Below are positions 53,612 through 64,000 of a stretch of 64,000 nt of DNA, one piece after another (within the stretch, counting starts at the first letter, position 1; every line of letters starts with the position of its first letter). This stretch comes from Ephydatia muelleri (Eukaryota; Porifera; Demospongiae; Spongillida; Spongillidae): assembly GCA_013339895.1 (NCBI GenBank), contig JABACO010000001.1, positions 17,504,255-17,568,254 of the forward strand, written 5' to 3'. The translations under genes and the position numbers were made by a program. The notes under the pieces are model-generated. The model did not search any database. It had not been told where the DNA came from and saw only the letters and a program-made list of their open reading frames with translations.

Positions 53612-56600
53612 ATGGCTGCAGTAGCCGTAGGCCAAATATCGGAGTTCCAGTCGGAGCTGGAGTCTATCACAGTATATTTAGAAAGAGTTGGACAGTATTT
53701 CATTGCGAACGAGATACCAACAGGGAGACGAGTTGCAGTACTACTCAGCGTAATTGGCAGCCGGACTTATTCCTTGCTCAGGAGTTTGCTGCATCCGAAA
53801 GTACCCGGTGAAAAGACGTCTGACCAGTTGGCGACAGCACTTCGGGAACACTTCGAACCGAAGCGCCTGGTCGTTGTTGAACGGTTCCATTTTAACCGGC
53901 GTAACCAAGGTAATGGGGAGTCGGTTTTGGAGTATGTCGCAGAGATTAAACGCTTAGCGGGTACGTGTACGTTTTGAGCATTTTTGACAGAGGCGTTGAG
54001 AGACCATTTCGTGTGCGGACTGACAAATGAAAGTATCCAGAGGAGGTTACTGTCAGAAGCGAACCTGGACTTCGAAAAGGCGGTGCAAATAGCTCGAGGC
54101 ATGGAAACAGCTCAGAAAAACAGTCAAGTTGTTCAAGCGTCAGAAGGACGGGTACAAAAGTTTCAGGATCACGTAAGTAGTCGGACACAAGGAGGACAGG
54201 GTTGTAGGCATTGTGGAAAAAGGGGTCATCAAGCTGAGCATTGTCGTTTTAAAAATGCAGTGTGTTATAGGTGCCACAAGAAGGGACACATAGAAGCAAA
54301 GTGCAAGACAAGACAGGATAAAGAAGAGACGAAATGGATGGAAGAACAAGGTGAAGATGAGTGCAAAGGTCACAGGTATCATGTAATTGATACATTGTGT
54401 GAGGAAACAATGGGCTCAGTGTTTAAGTCACAGGACACCTCGGGAACAAGTGTCTACAGGGTGAAGATGGAGATCAATGGAGAAATGCTGATGATGGAAA
54501 TTGACACGGGAGCTGCAGTGTCTCTCATTTCCGAAGACACCTATAGGAAAAAGTTTTCCAAACTACAGCTGACTGCCTCTGCCGTGAGACTGGCCACGTA
54601 TACTACTCAGAGAATAGAGGTATGTGGAGAAGTTAGAGTGAGGGTCAGGCTTGGAGATCAGGAAAAGCATTGTAGATTAGTTGTGGTGGCGGGAAAAGGC
54701 CCCAGTTTGCTGGGCAGAGATTGGTTACAGACGTTCAGGATACAATGGCATCAAATAAATGCACTGGTAACTTGGCACACAACAGGGTATGCAGAAAAGG
54801 TCGAAGTATTGGTAAAAGGTTTTCCAGAAGTGTTTAATGACAACCTAGGCGAGATACATCCCTTTAAAGCAAGACTAGTTCTAAAAGAGGGAGCCCAACC
54901 AGTTTTTTGTAGACCAAGATCAGTACCTTTTGCAATCAAAAACGGAGCTTGAACGGCTGGAAAAAACGGGGGTTATCTGTCCAGTTAAGTACAGTGAATG
55001 GGCAACTCCCATTGTACCAGTTGCGAAGCCAGACCGAAGTATCAGAATATGTGGGGATTTTAAAATAACTGTGAATTCTGCCCTGCACGTAGATCAGTAC
55101 CCCCTTCCGGTTCCAGAGGAATTGTTTGCTACGTTAGCTGGGGGGAAACAATTCACGAAATTTGACCTGTCTAATGCATATCAACAACTTCTTTTGGATA
55201 ATGATTCGAGAAAAATGTGCACTATTAATACACACAGGGGCCTGTATCAATATACTCGATTACCGTTTGGAATCGCGTCGGCTCCCGCTATTTTCCAAAA
55301 ACTCATGGATTCCGTGTTGCAAGGCATGTCAAGAACGGTTTGCTACATTGATGATATTTTGATCACGGGAGATAGTGAAGATGAACACCTGAAGAATCTG
55401 GAACTAGTGCTGGGACGATTGAAGACTCATGGCATCACGGTGAGAAAGAGCAAATGTGTTTTCATGGCCAACTCGGTTTAATTTTTGGGGCATCGTATAG
55501 ACGCAGAAGGTTTGCATCCACTAGAAAGCAAGATAGAAGCAATGGTAAAAGTTCCACCACCTAAAAACGTGGCAGAATTAAAGTCATTTTTAGGAATGGT
55601 GAACTATTATGCGAAGTTTCTGCCAAACCTGTCGACAACTATTTCCCCGTTGTACACATTGTTGAAGAAGAATAGTCGATGGCAGTGGACGGAAGAATGC
55701 AGTCAAGCCTTTTTAGCAGCCAAGGGCATGTTGACATCTTCTAAAGTGCTAGCGCATTACAACCCCAAGTTATCTTTGATACTAGCTACAGATGCATCGA
55801 GTTACGGTGTAGGGGCGGTGTTGACGCAGGTGAGTGAGGAGGGAACGGAAAGGCCAATAGCGTACGTGTCGCGGACGTTGTCAGATGCTGAACGAAATTA
55901 TGCACAAATAGAAAAAGAAGCCCTAGCCATCATCTTCGGGGTAAAAAGATTTCACGTGTATTTGTATGGACGAAAATTTCTTCTGTTAACGGATCACAAA
56001 CCATTGACGACTATTTTTGGTCCGAAGACCGGATTACCTGTGGTGGCGGCGTCCAGACTGCAAAGATGGGCGTTAGTACTATCAGCTTATCAGTACGACG
56101 TAAAGTTTAGAGCAACGGAAGAACACGGAAACGTTGATGGGTTGTCCAGATTGCCGTTGAAGGGGGAAAGACACGAAGAAGAGGAAACAGAAGCTAGCAT
56201 ATTCAACATGGTGCAAATAGAAACGCTTCCGGTAACTGCGGGACAGTTACGAAATGAAAGCCGACAAGACAAGGAGTTGAGCAAGGTGATGAGATACCTT
56301 CAAAACGGCTGGCCAGAAATGGTGACGGCTGAACTACAACCGTATGAAGCAAAGAAAACCGAACTAACCATTGAGAATCACACTTTGCTGTGGGGAATGC
56401 GAGTCGTAATACCTCGTAAGTTACAGGCAAAGGTCCTTTCGGAGTTACATCAGAACCATCCAGGAATGTCCAGAATGAAAAGCCTAGCGAGAAGTCATGT
56501 GTGGTGGCCTAATATAGATAGAGACATTGAAGCATGTGTAAGGGTATGTGAATGTTGTCAGGCCATAAAGCAATCCATACCCCTGGCACCAATGCAACCG

Positions 56601-57592
56601 TGGACGTGGCCAGAGAGACCATGGCAAAGAGTTCATGTTGATTTTGCTGGACCGTTTCTGGGGAAGATGTTCTTTTGTTGATGGATGCTCACTCTAAATG
56701 GCCAGAGGTGTACGAGATGACGAGTACAACAGCACAGAAGACGGTTGATATTCTTCGTCACATTTTTGCAGCATATGGACTACCAGAACAGTTAGTGTCC
56801 GATAATGGCCCTCAGTTTGTTGCAAAGGAGTTCGAAGACTTCATGTTGAAAAATGGAATAAGGCACATTCGAAGCGCTCCATATCACCCGGCTACAAATG
56901 GACTAGTGGAACGTTTTGTACAGTCATTCAAAAGAGCGATGGAAACAGGGAAGAACAGCGGACAGACATTACAACATAGATTGTCTTCATTTTTGTTAGC
57001 ATATCGTAGTTCACCACACAGTGTTACTAATGTGTCCCCTTGTAGTCTTTTTCTACAGAGAGAACTGAGGACCAAGTTGGATCTCCTTCGGCAAACCACA
57101 GAACAGATTGTGCGGAAAAAGCAAGAAGAGCAAAAAGAGGGGCATGACAAAAATACGAGAGAGAGAGTGTTTGAGCAAAATGATATTGTGTGGGCAAGTA
57201 ATTTCGGGGTTGGAGAGAGATGGGTAAAAGGGAAAATAAAGCAGAGTTCTGGACCCTCATCGTATCTAGTGGAGTTAGCGGATGGGAGAGAGTGGAGACG
57301 ACATATCGATCATTTAAGAAGAGCAGAGGGGGGAGTAAGAAAAACAGAAGGGATTAAGAGTGAAATTGATGATCAACAAATGATGCAGCCTGACAAGGAA
57401 ATGATAAATAAAGAAAAGCGTGCAGTAGAACCAGCCCCGGAGGAAGCAGGGGAAGTACAGATAGACCAGGATGAGACACCGACTGAAGTGGAAGAAAATG
57501 AAGATAAAACAATGGAAAGAAAACCAGAGGTGCCAGTAGCCAGACATCGGTATCAGCTGAGACAAAATAGAAGACCACCAGACAGATATTAA
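53612..57592 (+). pseudogene. Ty3/gypsy Gag-Pol of element 2, four lesions
   Basis: The order is Gag (MAAVAVGQISEF start), two CCHC knuckles (CRHCGKRGHQAEHC, CYRCHKKGHIEAKC at about 54204-54305), protease (IDTGAAVSLIS), reverse transcriptase (CYIDDILITG near 55340), RNase H (TDASSYGVGAV), integrase zinc domain (HQNHPGMSRM) and core (VSDNGPQF; TNGLVERF). Lesions: in-frame TGA at 53975-53977, a frame change near 54935, in-frame TAA at 55479-55481, and a frame change near 56675. All domains remain otherwise recognisable, so inactivation is moderately recent. It is older than element 3, which sits in its 3' LTR. Confidence 0.95.
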
Positions 57593-57606
57593 TAAGGAGA
57601 GAGGAG

Positions 57607-57668
57607 TGTCATATTATTATATGGACGTTCGCGCATGCGTAATACAGAGTACTTAACGAGATGATATC
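57607..57668 (+). repeat. 3' LTR of gypsy element 2, left part
   Basis: The first 62 bp of the LTR up to and including ATATC, where element 3 inserted. Confidence 0.95.
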
Positions 57669-57792
57669 TGTAGGATTATGATGTGTGTATTGACAATATA
57701 AATGCATTGCGCATGCGTGGTGCTTTGATTAGAGTGGTTTTTGCTAAGACACATTGTGGCGACCTTCGTTTCTCCTAATACGTTATCCTACA
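57669..57792 (+). repeat. 5' LTR of gypsy element 3 (124 bp)
   Basis: Begins TGTAGGATTATG and ends TATCCTACA, so the LTR has short terminal inverted repeats TGTAGGAT/ATCCTACA. Confidence 0.96.
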
Positions 57793-57817
57793 TATTTGGC
57801 GACGAGGGTGATGAAGA

Positions 57818-60800
57818 ATGAATGAAGCAGCGATTGCGGCTGTTACCCAGCGTTTTCGTTTTGACCGCTTTGACGCAAGCGGAGAGGAATGGGAATATTA
57901 TATACAACGCTTTGAGACTGAGTTAGCGTTGCACAACCTGTTAGCAGGAGATGCTACTGCGGAGGCCCGCCGAAATCTCCTCCTATCCAAAATTGGACCA
58001 GACGCGTTTAAGGTCTTGGTAGACCATTTTCGCCCGGACGCAGTTACCTCCAAAACGTATGCCCAATTGAAAGAAATATTACGAAAGCACTACAGGAAAG
58101 ACACTTGTATCTTGGCTGAGCGTGTCAAGTTTACTATGAGACATCGAAAGGATGGCGAGACTGTATCACAATTTTTGATAGCACTCAGGGCTATTGCCGG
58201 AAACTGCGACTTTGGCGAATCATTGAACGAGCGCCTCAGAGACCAACTCACGATTGGGATCAACGATGATTTTTGGCAACAGGAACTGTTCCGCCTCCAT
58301 ACTACAAATGACACAACCCTTCAACAAGTTGAAGCCTCAGCTTTGATCTTGGAACAGGCTTCAACACAGCAGAAACAAATAAGGTCAATGGCAAAAGGGG
58401 AGCAAGCTACAGAACCCTTACAAGTTCACAGAGTAAAAGGAACAAGTCAAACACCAAAGGTGAAACAGAAAAGAACTCCAAAAGAGCTCGATGACAGCAT
58501 AGACTGTCTTAGGTGTGGTTTTCGGAAGCATGGGAGAGGCGAGAACTGCGCTGCAAAAGGATCAACTTGCAATGCTTGTGGGGGTCCAAATCATTTCGCA
58601 AGAGTGTGCTTGAAAACAGGGAATGCCTCAGTTATACACAGGAGAGAAAAACATACACGGAAACTTAACACTGTTGGACATGGATCAAGTACAGATGGTC
58701 CAGAGGAAAGTGACATTGATGACATTGACAGTGACATAAATGTTGTACATGTAAGAGCATTAAAGGGACTCTCAGCAAGACTGACGATAACAATCAACAA
58801 ACACAGGGTAAAGATGTTATATGACCCGGGAGCAGCAAGATCCATAATAAATGAACATATCTGGAAAAGGATTGGATCTCCTGCACTTCAGCCTACAGTC
58901 CCTTTGGTAGCATATACAAATGTTACAGTAAACACACGTGGGGAAGCAGTAGTGAAGGTTAAAGCTTTCGGCAAAGAGTTGAAACTGCCAGTGATCGTGA
59001 TCAATCAGCAGGACACACCATTATTTGGTTTAGACTGGTGTGTTGCGTTTGGCATCAAAATGCCAGATGGAGTTACTATCAGAAACATCAAGTCAAAGGA
59101 CAGTACAGGGGCAGTAGATAGTCAAAAAGATACAAATTTGAAGATGCTGTTAACAGAGTTTGATGAATTATTTGGAGAAGATACAACCACAATTACAGGG
59201 CATAAGGCTGTGGTACACCTGAAGGATGGTGCTGTTCCTAAGATATTTCCAGCTCGCCCAGTACCTTTTCCCTTACGGAAAGCAGTGGAAACAGAAATCG
59301 AGCGCCTCATCAAAGAAGATATTCTTGAAGCAGTGGACACCACAGTCACACCTATAGAATGGGCATCACCAATAGTTTGTGTACCTAAGCCAAATGGTAA
59401 AATTCGTTTGTGTGTCGATTTCAAGGCCACCATCAATCAACATGTTTATGTTGACCCGCACCCCCTTCCGAGATTTGAAGATATTGTGTCCAAGCTTGGG
59501 GGAAGTGAATACTTTTCAAAAATCGACTTAAAGGATGCATTTCTACAAATGGAAGTTGATGTTCCCTCAAGAAAATACCTGGTGGTAGCCACTCATATGG
59601 GGTATTTTCGCTACAAGCGCCTCCCATTTGGGGTATGCTTTGCACCTGCCGTCTTTCAGAAGACAATGGATACGATTTTAGCAGGTATTCCAAAAACAGC
59701 AGCCTACATTGACGACATTGTAGTGGCAGGGCAAAGTAAGGAGGAACATCTGGAGCTGCTTCGAACAGTGTTCACAAGGCTAAAACAGGCCAACATACGT
59801 GCTAAACTTTCAAAATGTGAGTTTTTGAAAACAGAAGTGACTTATCTGGGGTACCGTATCGACCGCCAGGGAATTCACCCGACTGAGGAACACATAGAGG
59901 CACTCCGCAACATGCCAGCACCCTCTAACAAGAAGGAGTTGCGGTCATTTCTGGGGGCAATAAACTATTATTCACGTTTCATTCCCAACTTGCAACCTAT
60001 GTGTGCCCCACTTCATTCACTCACTAAAGACTCAGTTCCTTGGCATTGGTCCACAACCAGCAACAACATTTATCAGAATTTGAAACAGATCCTATCATCA
60101 AAGGATACATTGGTACACTACAACGAAGATCTACCTTTAGTACTAGTTACGGATGCAAGCAACCAGGGAGTGGGTGCAGTCCTTCTTCATACATTACACA
60201 ATGGAACTGAAAGACCAGTAGCGTATGCATCAAGAACATTTAATGATCGCGAAAAACAATACTCGGTTCTGGACAAAGAAGCGCTGGCTATCATTTTTGG
60301 GGTAACCAAGTTCTATCAATACGTGTATGGTAGGAATTTCACGCTGCGAACAGACCACAAACCTTTGGAAAGAATCCTAGGAGCAAAACGGGAAATACCG
60401 AAAATGGCAGCAAACAGACTTCAACGCTGGGCACTTACTTTGTGTGCTTTTGATTATGACATACAGTATGTTAAGGGAAAAGAAAACATCCTAGCTGACC
60501 CGTTGTCAAGGCTTCCACTCAAATCTGCTGTTGCCCAGGCAGAAGAACAAAGCAGTTATTCATTACTGAATATCCGTCTGCAAGACTTGCCTCTGACTAG
60601 GAGGGAGCTACGGAAGCAGACAGCAAGCGATGCTGTGCTTTCCCAAATAATCAAGTACGTAGAGCGGGGCTGGCCGATAGACAAAAGACTGATCCCATCG
60701 GGATTATGCACCTTTTATGAAAAGAGAGACACATTGTCTTTTGAAGAAGGAATTTTGCTTTGGCAAGGGAGAATCATCATCCCAGACATTTTCCGAAAAA

Positions 60801-62116
60801 CAGTTCTCTCAATGTTGCACGATGGTCATCCAGGAATTTGGGCGATGAGAGCATTGGCCCGGTTCTATGTGTGGTGGCCAAGCATAGATAAGGAGGTAGA
60901 GGAATTTGTTAAGAAATGTAGCGCATGTCAACAAAACCGACCACGTGAACCTGAGACCCTACTGTACTCCTGGTGTGCTCCCACAGAACCTTGGTCACGG
61001 ATCCATGTAGATTATGCGGGTCCATTTGATGGATGCTTCTGGTTAGTGGCGATAGATGCTTTCTCCAAGTGGCTGGAAATTAAGCCCCAGACGTCAACAA
61101 CTTCAGCAATTACTATAAAATCTCTACGTGAAATGTTTAGCCGATTTGGTCTTCCAAAAATGATTGTATCAGACAATGGACCTCAGTTCAGCTCACAGGA
61201 ATTCCGGGAATTTTGTGAAAGCAACAATGTTATACATGTTCGCACCACGCCGTACCATCCAAAGTCAAATGGTTTAGCTGAGAGAGCAGTCAGGACTTTC
61301 AAAGAACGCTACAAAGCAGCCAGGGCAAACAAGACAGATGCAGACCTTGCTCTACAGAGATTTTTAATCTCTTACCGAAATACCCCTCAGAAGTCAACTG
61401 GCCGGGCTCCAGCAGAAATCCTTTTAGGGCGGAAGCTGCGTACAAAGCTGGACCTCTTAAAGCCAGATACTGCACGTCAAATTGATTACTCTTTATTGAA
61501 GCAGAAGATTTATCATGACAAGCGCAGTAAACCACGATGTTTTGATGAAGGGGAACTAGTGTGGGTACAAAGGACTCAAGGAAAAGGATATGATGAAGGG
61601 TGTATAGAAAAAAAAACTAATGATCATTCATATCTGGTGAAAAGTTGTGGGAAGATTCAGAGGAAACATGCAGATCAATTGCGAGTCAGGGAGTTACCAG
61701 AAGAGGATCTCATAAAACAGAATGGAAATTTACACACTAGTCAGAACACATTTGTAGAAGAACAACATCTAAATATACATACAGCACCGTACACACACAC
61801 AAAAAGTTCTCAAGTGGTTGGAGCGCAGGATGCAGAGGAAGATGTGGTCAGTGGGGATGAGGGGATGGGAACCCCTATGTTGGAAGTGGGCACGGAGGGC
61901 GAACATGTGAGGGACTTAGATGACACAGATAATGGTGGTGAGACAGTTGATGGAAGCGGAACAAGGCTATCTGGGGCAGAGAGGCCTCCTGGAGATGGAT
62001 GGCAGCCAGGTGACAGTACAGCAGGCTCATCTTCATCTAACAGGTGGCCCAAGAGATCAAGACGAGCTCCAGTGAGGCCATATGATAAATACCTGAACAA
62101 CCCAAGAGCACAGTGA
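57818..62116 (+). CDS. Ty3/gypsy Gag-Pol polyprotein of element 3, intact
   Basis: A 1,432-residue frame with Gag; zinc-knuckle region near residues 229-263 (CLRCGFRKHGRGENC, CNACGGPNHFARVC); protease with unusual DPGAA in place of DTGA/DSGA near 331; reverse transcriptase with KIDLKDAF and AYIDDIVVAG near 629; RNase H with TDASNQGVGAV near 776 and TDHKPLE; integrase HHCC (HDGHPGIWAMRAL, CSACQQ) near 1000; and integrase core with D near 1064, SDNGPQF near 1117 and E in GLAERAV near 1153. The tail is acidic and low-complexity. No chromodomain or envelope is recognised. There are no lesions. The DPG protease box deserves note because the T/S is normally conserved. Confidence 0.96.
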   Translation: MNEAAIAAVTQRFRFDRFDASGEEWEYYIQRFETELALHNLLAGDATAEARRNLLLSKIGPDAFKVLVDHFRPDAVTSKTYAQLKEILRKHYRKDTCILAERVKFTMRHRKDGETVSQFLIALRAIAGNCDFGESLNERLRDQLTIGINDDFWQQELFRLHTTNDTTLQQVEASALILEQASTQQKQIRSMAKGEQATEPLQVHRVKGTSQTPKVKQKRTPKELDDSIDCLRCGFRKHGRGENCAAKGSTCNACGGPNHFARVCLKTGNASVIHRREKHTRKLNTVGHGSSTDGPEESDIDDIDSDINVVHVRALKGLSARLTITINKHRVKMLYDPGAARSIINEHIWKRIGSPALQPTVPLVAYTNVTVNTRGEAVVKVKAFGKELKLPVIVINQQDTPLFGLDWCVAFGIKMPDGVTIRNIKSKDSTGAVDSQKDTNLKMLLTEFDELFGEDTTTITGHKAVVHLKDGAVPKIFPARPVPFPLRKAVETEIERLIKEDILEAVDTTVTPIEWASPIVCVPKPNGKIRLCVDFKATINQHVYVDPHPLPRFEDIVSKLGGSEYFSKIDLKDAFLQMEVDVPSRKYLVVATHMGYFRYKRLPFGVCFAPAVFQKTMDTILAGIPKTAAYIDDIVVAGQSKEEHLELLRTVFTRLKQANIRAKLSKCEFLKTEVTYLGYRIDRQGIHPTEEHIEALRNMPAPSNKKELRSFLGAINYYSRFIPNLQPMCAPLHSLTKDSVPWHWSTTSNNIYQNLKQILSSKDTLVHYNEDLPLVLVTDASNQGVGAVLLHTLHNGTERPVAYASRTFNDREKQYSVLDKEALAIIFGVTKFYQYVYGRNFTLRTDHKPLERILGAKREIPKMAANRLQRWALTLCAFDYDIQYVKGKENILADPLSRLPLKSAVAQAEEQSSYSLLNIRLQDLPLTRRELRKQTASDAVLSQIIKYVERGWPIDKRLIPSGLCTFYEKRDTLSFEEGILLWQGRIIIPDIFRKTVLSMLHDGHPGIWAMRALARFYVWWPSIDKEVEEFVKKCSACQQNRPREPETLLYSWCAPTEPWSRIHVDYAGPFDGCFWLVAIDAFSKWLEIKPQTSTTSAITIKSLREMFSRFGLPKMIVSDNGPQFSSQEFREFCESNNVIHVRTTPYHPKSNGLAERAVRTFKERYKAARANKTDADLALQRFLISYRNTPQKSTGRAPAEILLGRKLRTKLDLLKPDTARQIDYSLLKQKIYHDKRSKPRCFDEGELVWVQRTQGKGYDEGCIEKKTNDHSYLVKSCGKIQRKHADQLRVRELPEEDLIKQNGNLHTSQNTFVEEQHLNIHTAPYTHTKSSQVVGAQDAEEDVVSGDEGMGTPMLEVGTEGEHVRDLDDTDNGGETVDGSGTRLSGAERPPGDGWQPGDSTAGSSSSNRWPKRSRRAPVRPYDKYLNNPRAQ

Positions 62117-62130
62117 AAAAGGGGGACGAA

Positions 62131-62254
62131 TGTAGGATTATGATGTGTGTATTGACAATATAAATGCATTGCGCATGCGTGGTGCTTTGATTAGAGTGGT
62201 TTTTGCTAAGACACATTGTGGCGACCTTCGTTTCTCCTAATACGTTATCCTACA
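62131..62254 (+). repeat. 3' LTR of gypsy element 3 (124 bp)
   Basis: Same sequence as 57669-57792 at every base I compared. Confidence 0.96.
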
Positions 62255-62259
62255 ATATC

Positions 62260-62324
62260 GTGTAATAATCAGTTGATATACTCAAATTGTCAGACTCCGC
62301 GATAGCCTACGTGGGTATATCACA
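62260..62324 (+). repeat. 3' LTR of gypsy element 2, right part
   Basis: The last 65 bp of the split LTR, identical to the end of 53468-53594, followed by the ATGGC duplication. Confidence 0.95.
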
Positions 62325-62824
62325 ATGGCCAACAACTATGGAGTCCAGCTGCTTCACTACCTGGATGACTTCCTGCTGGTTGGCTTACCAGGCAAGGACA
62401 CCTGTCCCGAGGCGATGTCCAGGGTGCTGCTGGTGTGTGTCCTGTAGGCATCCCAGTAGCCTCTGAGAAGCTGGAGGGACCCACCACAACCCTAACCTTT
62501 CTGGCATAGTCCTCGACACATCAGAACAGCAGCTTTGCCTCCCCAGAGACAAGCTGCAGCTAAGGTGGTGCCAGCAGGATCTTCTTCTGCTGTCTGATCG
62601 ATCTCTCCACCACAGTCAGAAAGCTCCACCATCATGTGAGCCTTAATGCCAAGGCAACAGCCGACATTAGGTGGTGGGACAGCTTCCTTCCTTTCTGGAA
62701 TGGTGTCACCATGTTCCTGGACCCAGAATAGACAGCAGCTGACTCTCTTCAGCTCTTCACTGATGCCTCAGGCTCCCTAGGATTTGGGACATACTACAAT
62801 GGGGCTTGGTTCCAGGGTGACTGA
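62325..62824 (+). pseudogene. DIRS-type reverse transcriptase and RNase H, right fragment
   Basis: The frame continues from 53467: NNYGVQLLHYLDDFLLVG includes the catalytic YLDD box. Further on are VASEKLEGPTTTLTFL, a one-base shift, then IVLDTSEQQLCLPRDKLQ, and an RNase H piece LFTDASGSLGFGTYYNGAW ending at a stop near 62824. DIRS elements use a tyrosine recombinase rather than a DDE integrase, and one follows at 62945. Confidence 0.8.
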
Positions 62825-62944
62825 CAGCCACAACAACGACTCCCATTCCATTGAAAAACACGAAACATTGATAAAAAAAACTGGAAATGCTGGGACACAT
62901 GCTGCAGAGGTTGGAGACAGACCCCCTGAAAACACGATCGTCTG

Positions 62945-63391
62945 ATGATCAGGGCAGCCCCTACCCTTGGGTTCTTTGGTTTCTTGAGGGTCAGCGAATT
63001 TAAACTACCAAAATGTAGTTTTGACCTTAGGATAGACCCTACCAGTCCAGACATCAGTTGGTCCGGAGAGGGCATCCACTTCTTCATCAAGCGGTCGAGG
63101 ACCAACCAGATGGGCAAGGGTACCACTATCTGCATTGGGTGTACCAAGGGCAGGGACACGTGTCCAGTGGCAGCAATGGAGGCCTACAGAGAATGCTGTC
63201 GCTGTTCCACTCACTCAACACCCCTCTTCCACTACAGAGATGGGAGGTCACACACATCCAAGAGCTTCTGCTCCACCTTCTTATCCCTGGTAAATCAATG
63301 TGGCTATGATCCAGCCAAATACAACACCCACAGTTTACATATTGGTGCAGCCACAGCAGCTGCCAGAGTGGGCCTTCCCACTAGAAGCTAG
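62945..63391 (+). pseudogene. DIRS-type tyrosine recombinase, partial
   Basis: A frame reads TLGFFGFLRVSEFKLPKC, DISWSGEGIHFFIKRSRTNQ, CPVAAMEAYRECC and THSLHIGAATAAARVGLP. FLRVSE (first catalytic arginine) and HSLxIGAATAAA (second catalytic box) are the hallmark segments of DIRS recombinases. The arginine usual in HSxRIGAA is H here, and the frame stops soon after, before the catalytic tyrosine, so it is inactive. The part between RNase H and this domain is shortened. Confidence 0.8.
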
Positions 63392-63399
63392 GGGGAAGA

Positions 63400-63830
63400 T
63401 GACAAAGCACATCCTACCAGACATAAACCCATCATCCCCTGACCCACCCATCAGACACCAGAACTATGGCTACACAGTCATGATTACTCTGTTGTATTTA
63501 TCTATGCCATGTACCCTAGTACCCTATTCCTGCTAGCCTGAAACCATATCCTACTCGCCAACCATTTTGGTAGTTTTCACTTGGGCGACACCCTCCAGGC
63601 TTCTACCCTGGGACAGCTACCAAACCATGACCAGTGTCTTGGTTTGGGACACAGGCCGACCCAATGGTGACCAGCGTCACCCATTGGTCCCTGTAGGCCC
63701 AGTGGTACCAAGCACAGCTGCTACATGCCTGGCTGTGGCTGTCACCTGCCCCCATAATGGGCCAAACACACCCATGAGCCTCAGCACGGGGGAGGGGTAC
63801 AATTACTAATTATTTGATTAAGAGCAATCA
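63400..63830. other. DIRS relic 3' remainder
   Basis: GC-richer sequence continuing from the recombinase fragment. No catalytic-tyrosine segment is visible. It ends where the ankyrin-array intron sequence resumes. Confidence 0.4.
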
Positions 63831-63832
63831 AA

Positions 63833-64000
63833 TGGCATTAAGGTAGAGTATTAGCTATGTAACCTTAGCTACCACACACTAACCCAAATGTGTTTACATA
63901 GTAAATAGATATATGCCTATACATAATGATAACATGTACAAGACACAACCCTCATAAAAGGAAATCCATACAAGTGTAAAGAACAATACTACAAATCCCT
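63833..64000. repeat. Resumption of the ankyrin-array intron unit
   Basis: AACCCAAATGTGTTTACATA, ATATGCCTATACATAATGAT and CATAAAAGGAAATCCATACA match the intron block near 49450-49580 and 52510-52640. The array, and so the Roco gene's ankyrin region, continues beyond the window. Confidence 0.9.

Larger units (their letters stand above)
57669..62254 (+). mobile_element. Complete Ty3/gypsy retrotransposon, element 3 (4,586 bp)
   Basis: It has two 124-bp LTRs, a primer-binding region TTGGCGACGAGGGTG two to three bases after the 5' LTR, one long open frame, a purine tract AAAAAGGGGGACGAA before the 3' LTR, and the 5-bp duplication ATATC (57664-57668 and 62255-62259). I see no difference between the LTRs. 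It is the youngest insertion of the stack and probably still capable of movement. Confidence 0.96.

Noticed and set aside
1..64000. tRNA or rRNA genes
   Set aside because: I saw no sequence with both A-box and B-box at proper spacing or a convincing cloverleaf, and no rRNA core motifs. A covariance-model search would be needed to exclude them.

Overview
This window looks like nuclear DNA from an early-branching marine animal, most plausibly a demosponge. The evidence is split genes with GT-AG introns, an ankyrin-ROC-COR-Death (Roco) gene, fragments resembling usherin (FN3 plus laminin G), a DD3-3-like membrane protein gene, an N-acetylgalactosamine-kinase-like exon, long simple repeats, and many Ty3/gypsy, DIRS, hAT and foldback elements. 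The species assignment is an inference. No prokaryotic genes, operons or CRISPR arrays are visible, and 1,000 N bases mark an assembly gap at 5723-6722.

Layout: 0.2-5 kb holds a 23-bp satellite, three exons in compatible phase of an unidentified minus-strand gene (4568 to 601), broken gypsy integrase pieces and a GAGGAGGATGAGGTA-type minisatellite. 8.6-15 kb is a transposon graveyard. It contains a hAT tail, a 2,062-bp terminal-inverted-repeat element with a perfect 8-bp target duplication that carries the start of a RecQ-like helicase, a decayed transposase-like gene, and two roughly 820-bp palindromic elements, one inside the other. 16.0-18.9 kb is a decayed hAT transposon with exact 15-bp terminal repeats. 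20-22.5 kb holds decayed FN3/laminin-G exons. 25.6-30.4 kb is an intact gypsy element (LTRs differing at one base I noticed) sitting inside a small inverted-repeat element.

Host-gene pieces follow on the minus strand: the DD3-3-like 3' end (32.6-33.5 kb) and a GALK2-like exon (36.4 kb). A two-exon fragment of unknown identity lies on the plus strand at 38.5-39.2 kb, and a second hAT transposase remnant at 40.5-41.4 kb.

From 41.6 kb to at least 51.8 kb runs a minus-strand Roco gene. It has five single-repeat ankyrin exons of exactly 99 bp, an ankyrin/P-loop exon, a long ROC-COR exon and a Death-domain exon. The ROC exon is split by a 482-bp palindromic element at its DxxG motif. The ankyrin exons lie in a tandem array with a period of about 886 bp. 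The array resumes at 63.8 kb after a nested stack: an intact gypsy with identical LTRs (57669-62254) inside the 3' LTR of a broken gypsy (53468-62324), itself inside a DIRS-type reverse transcriptase relic. Relative insertion order can be read directly from target-site duplications.
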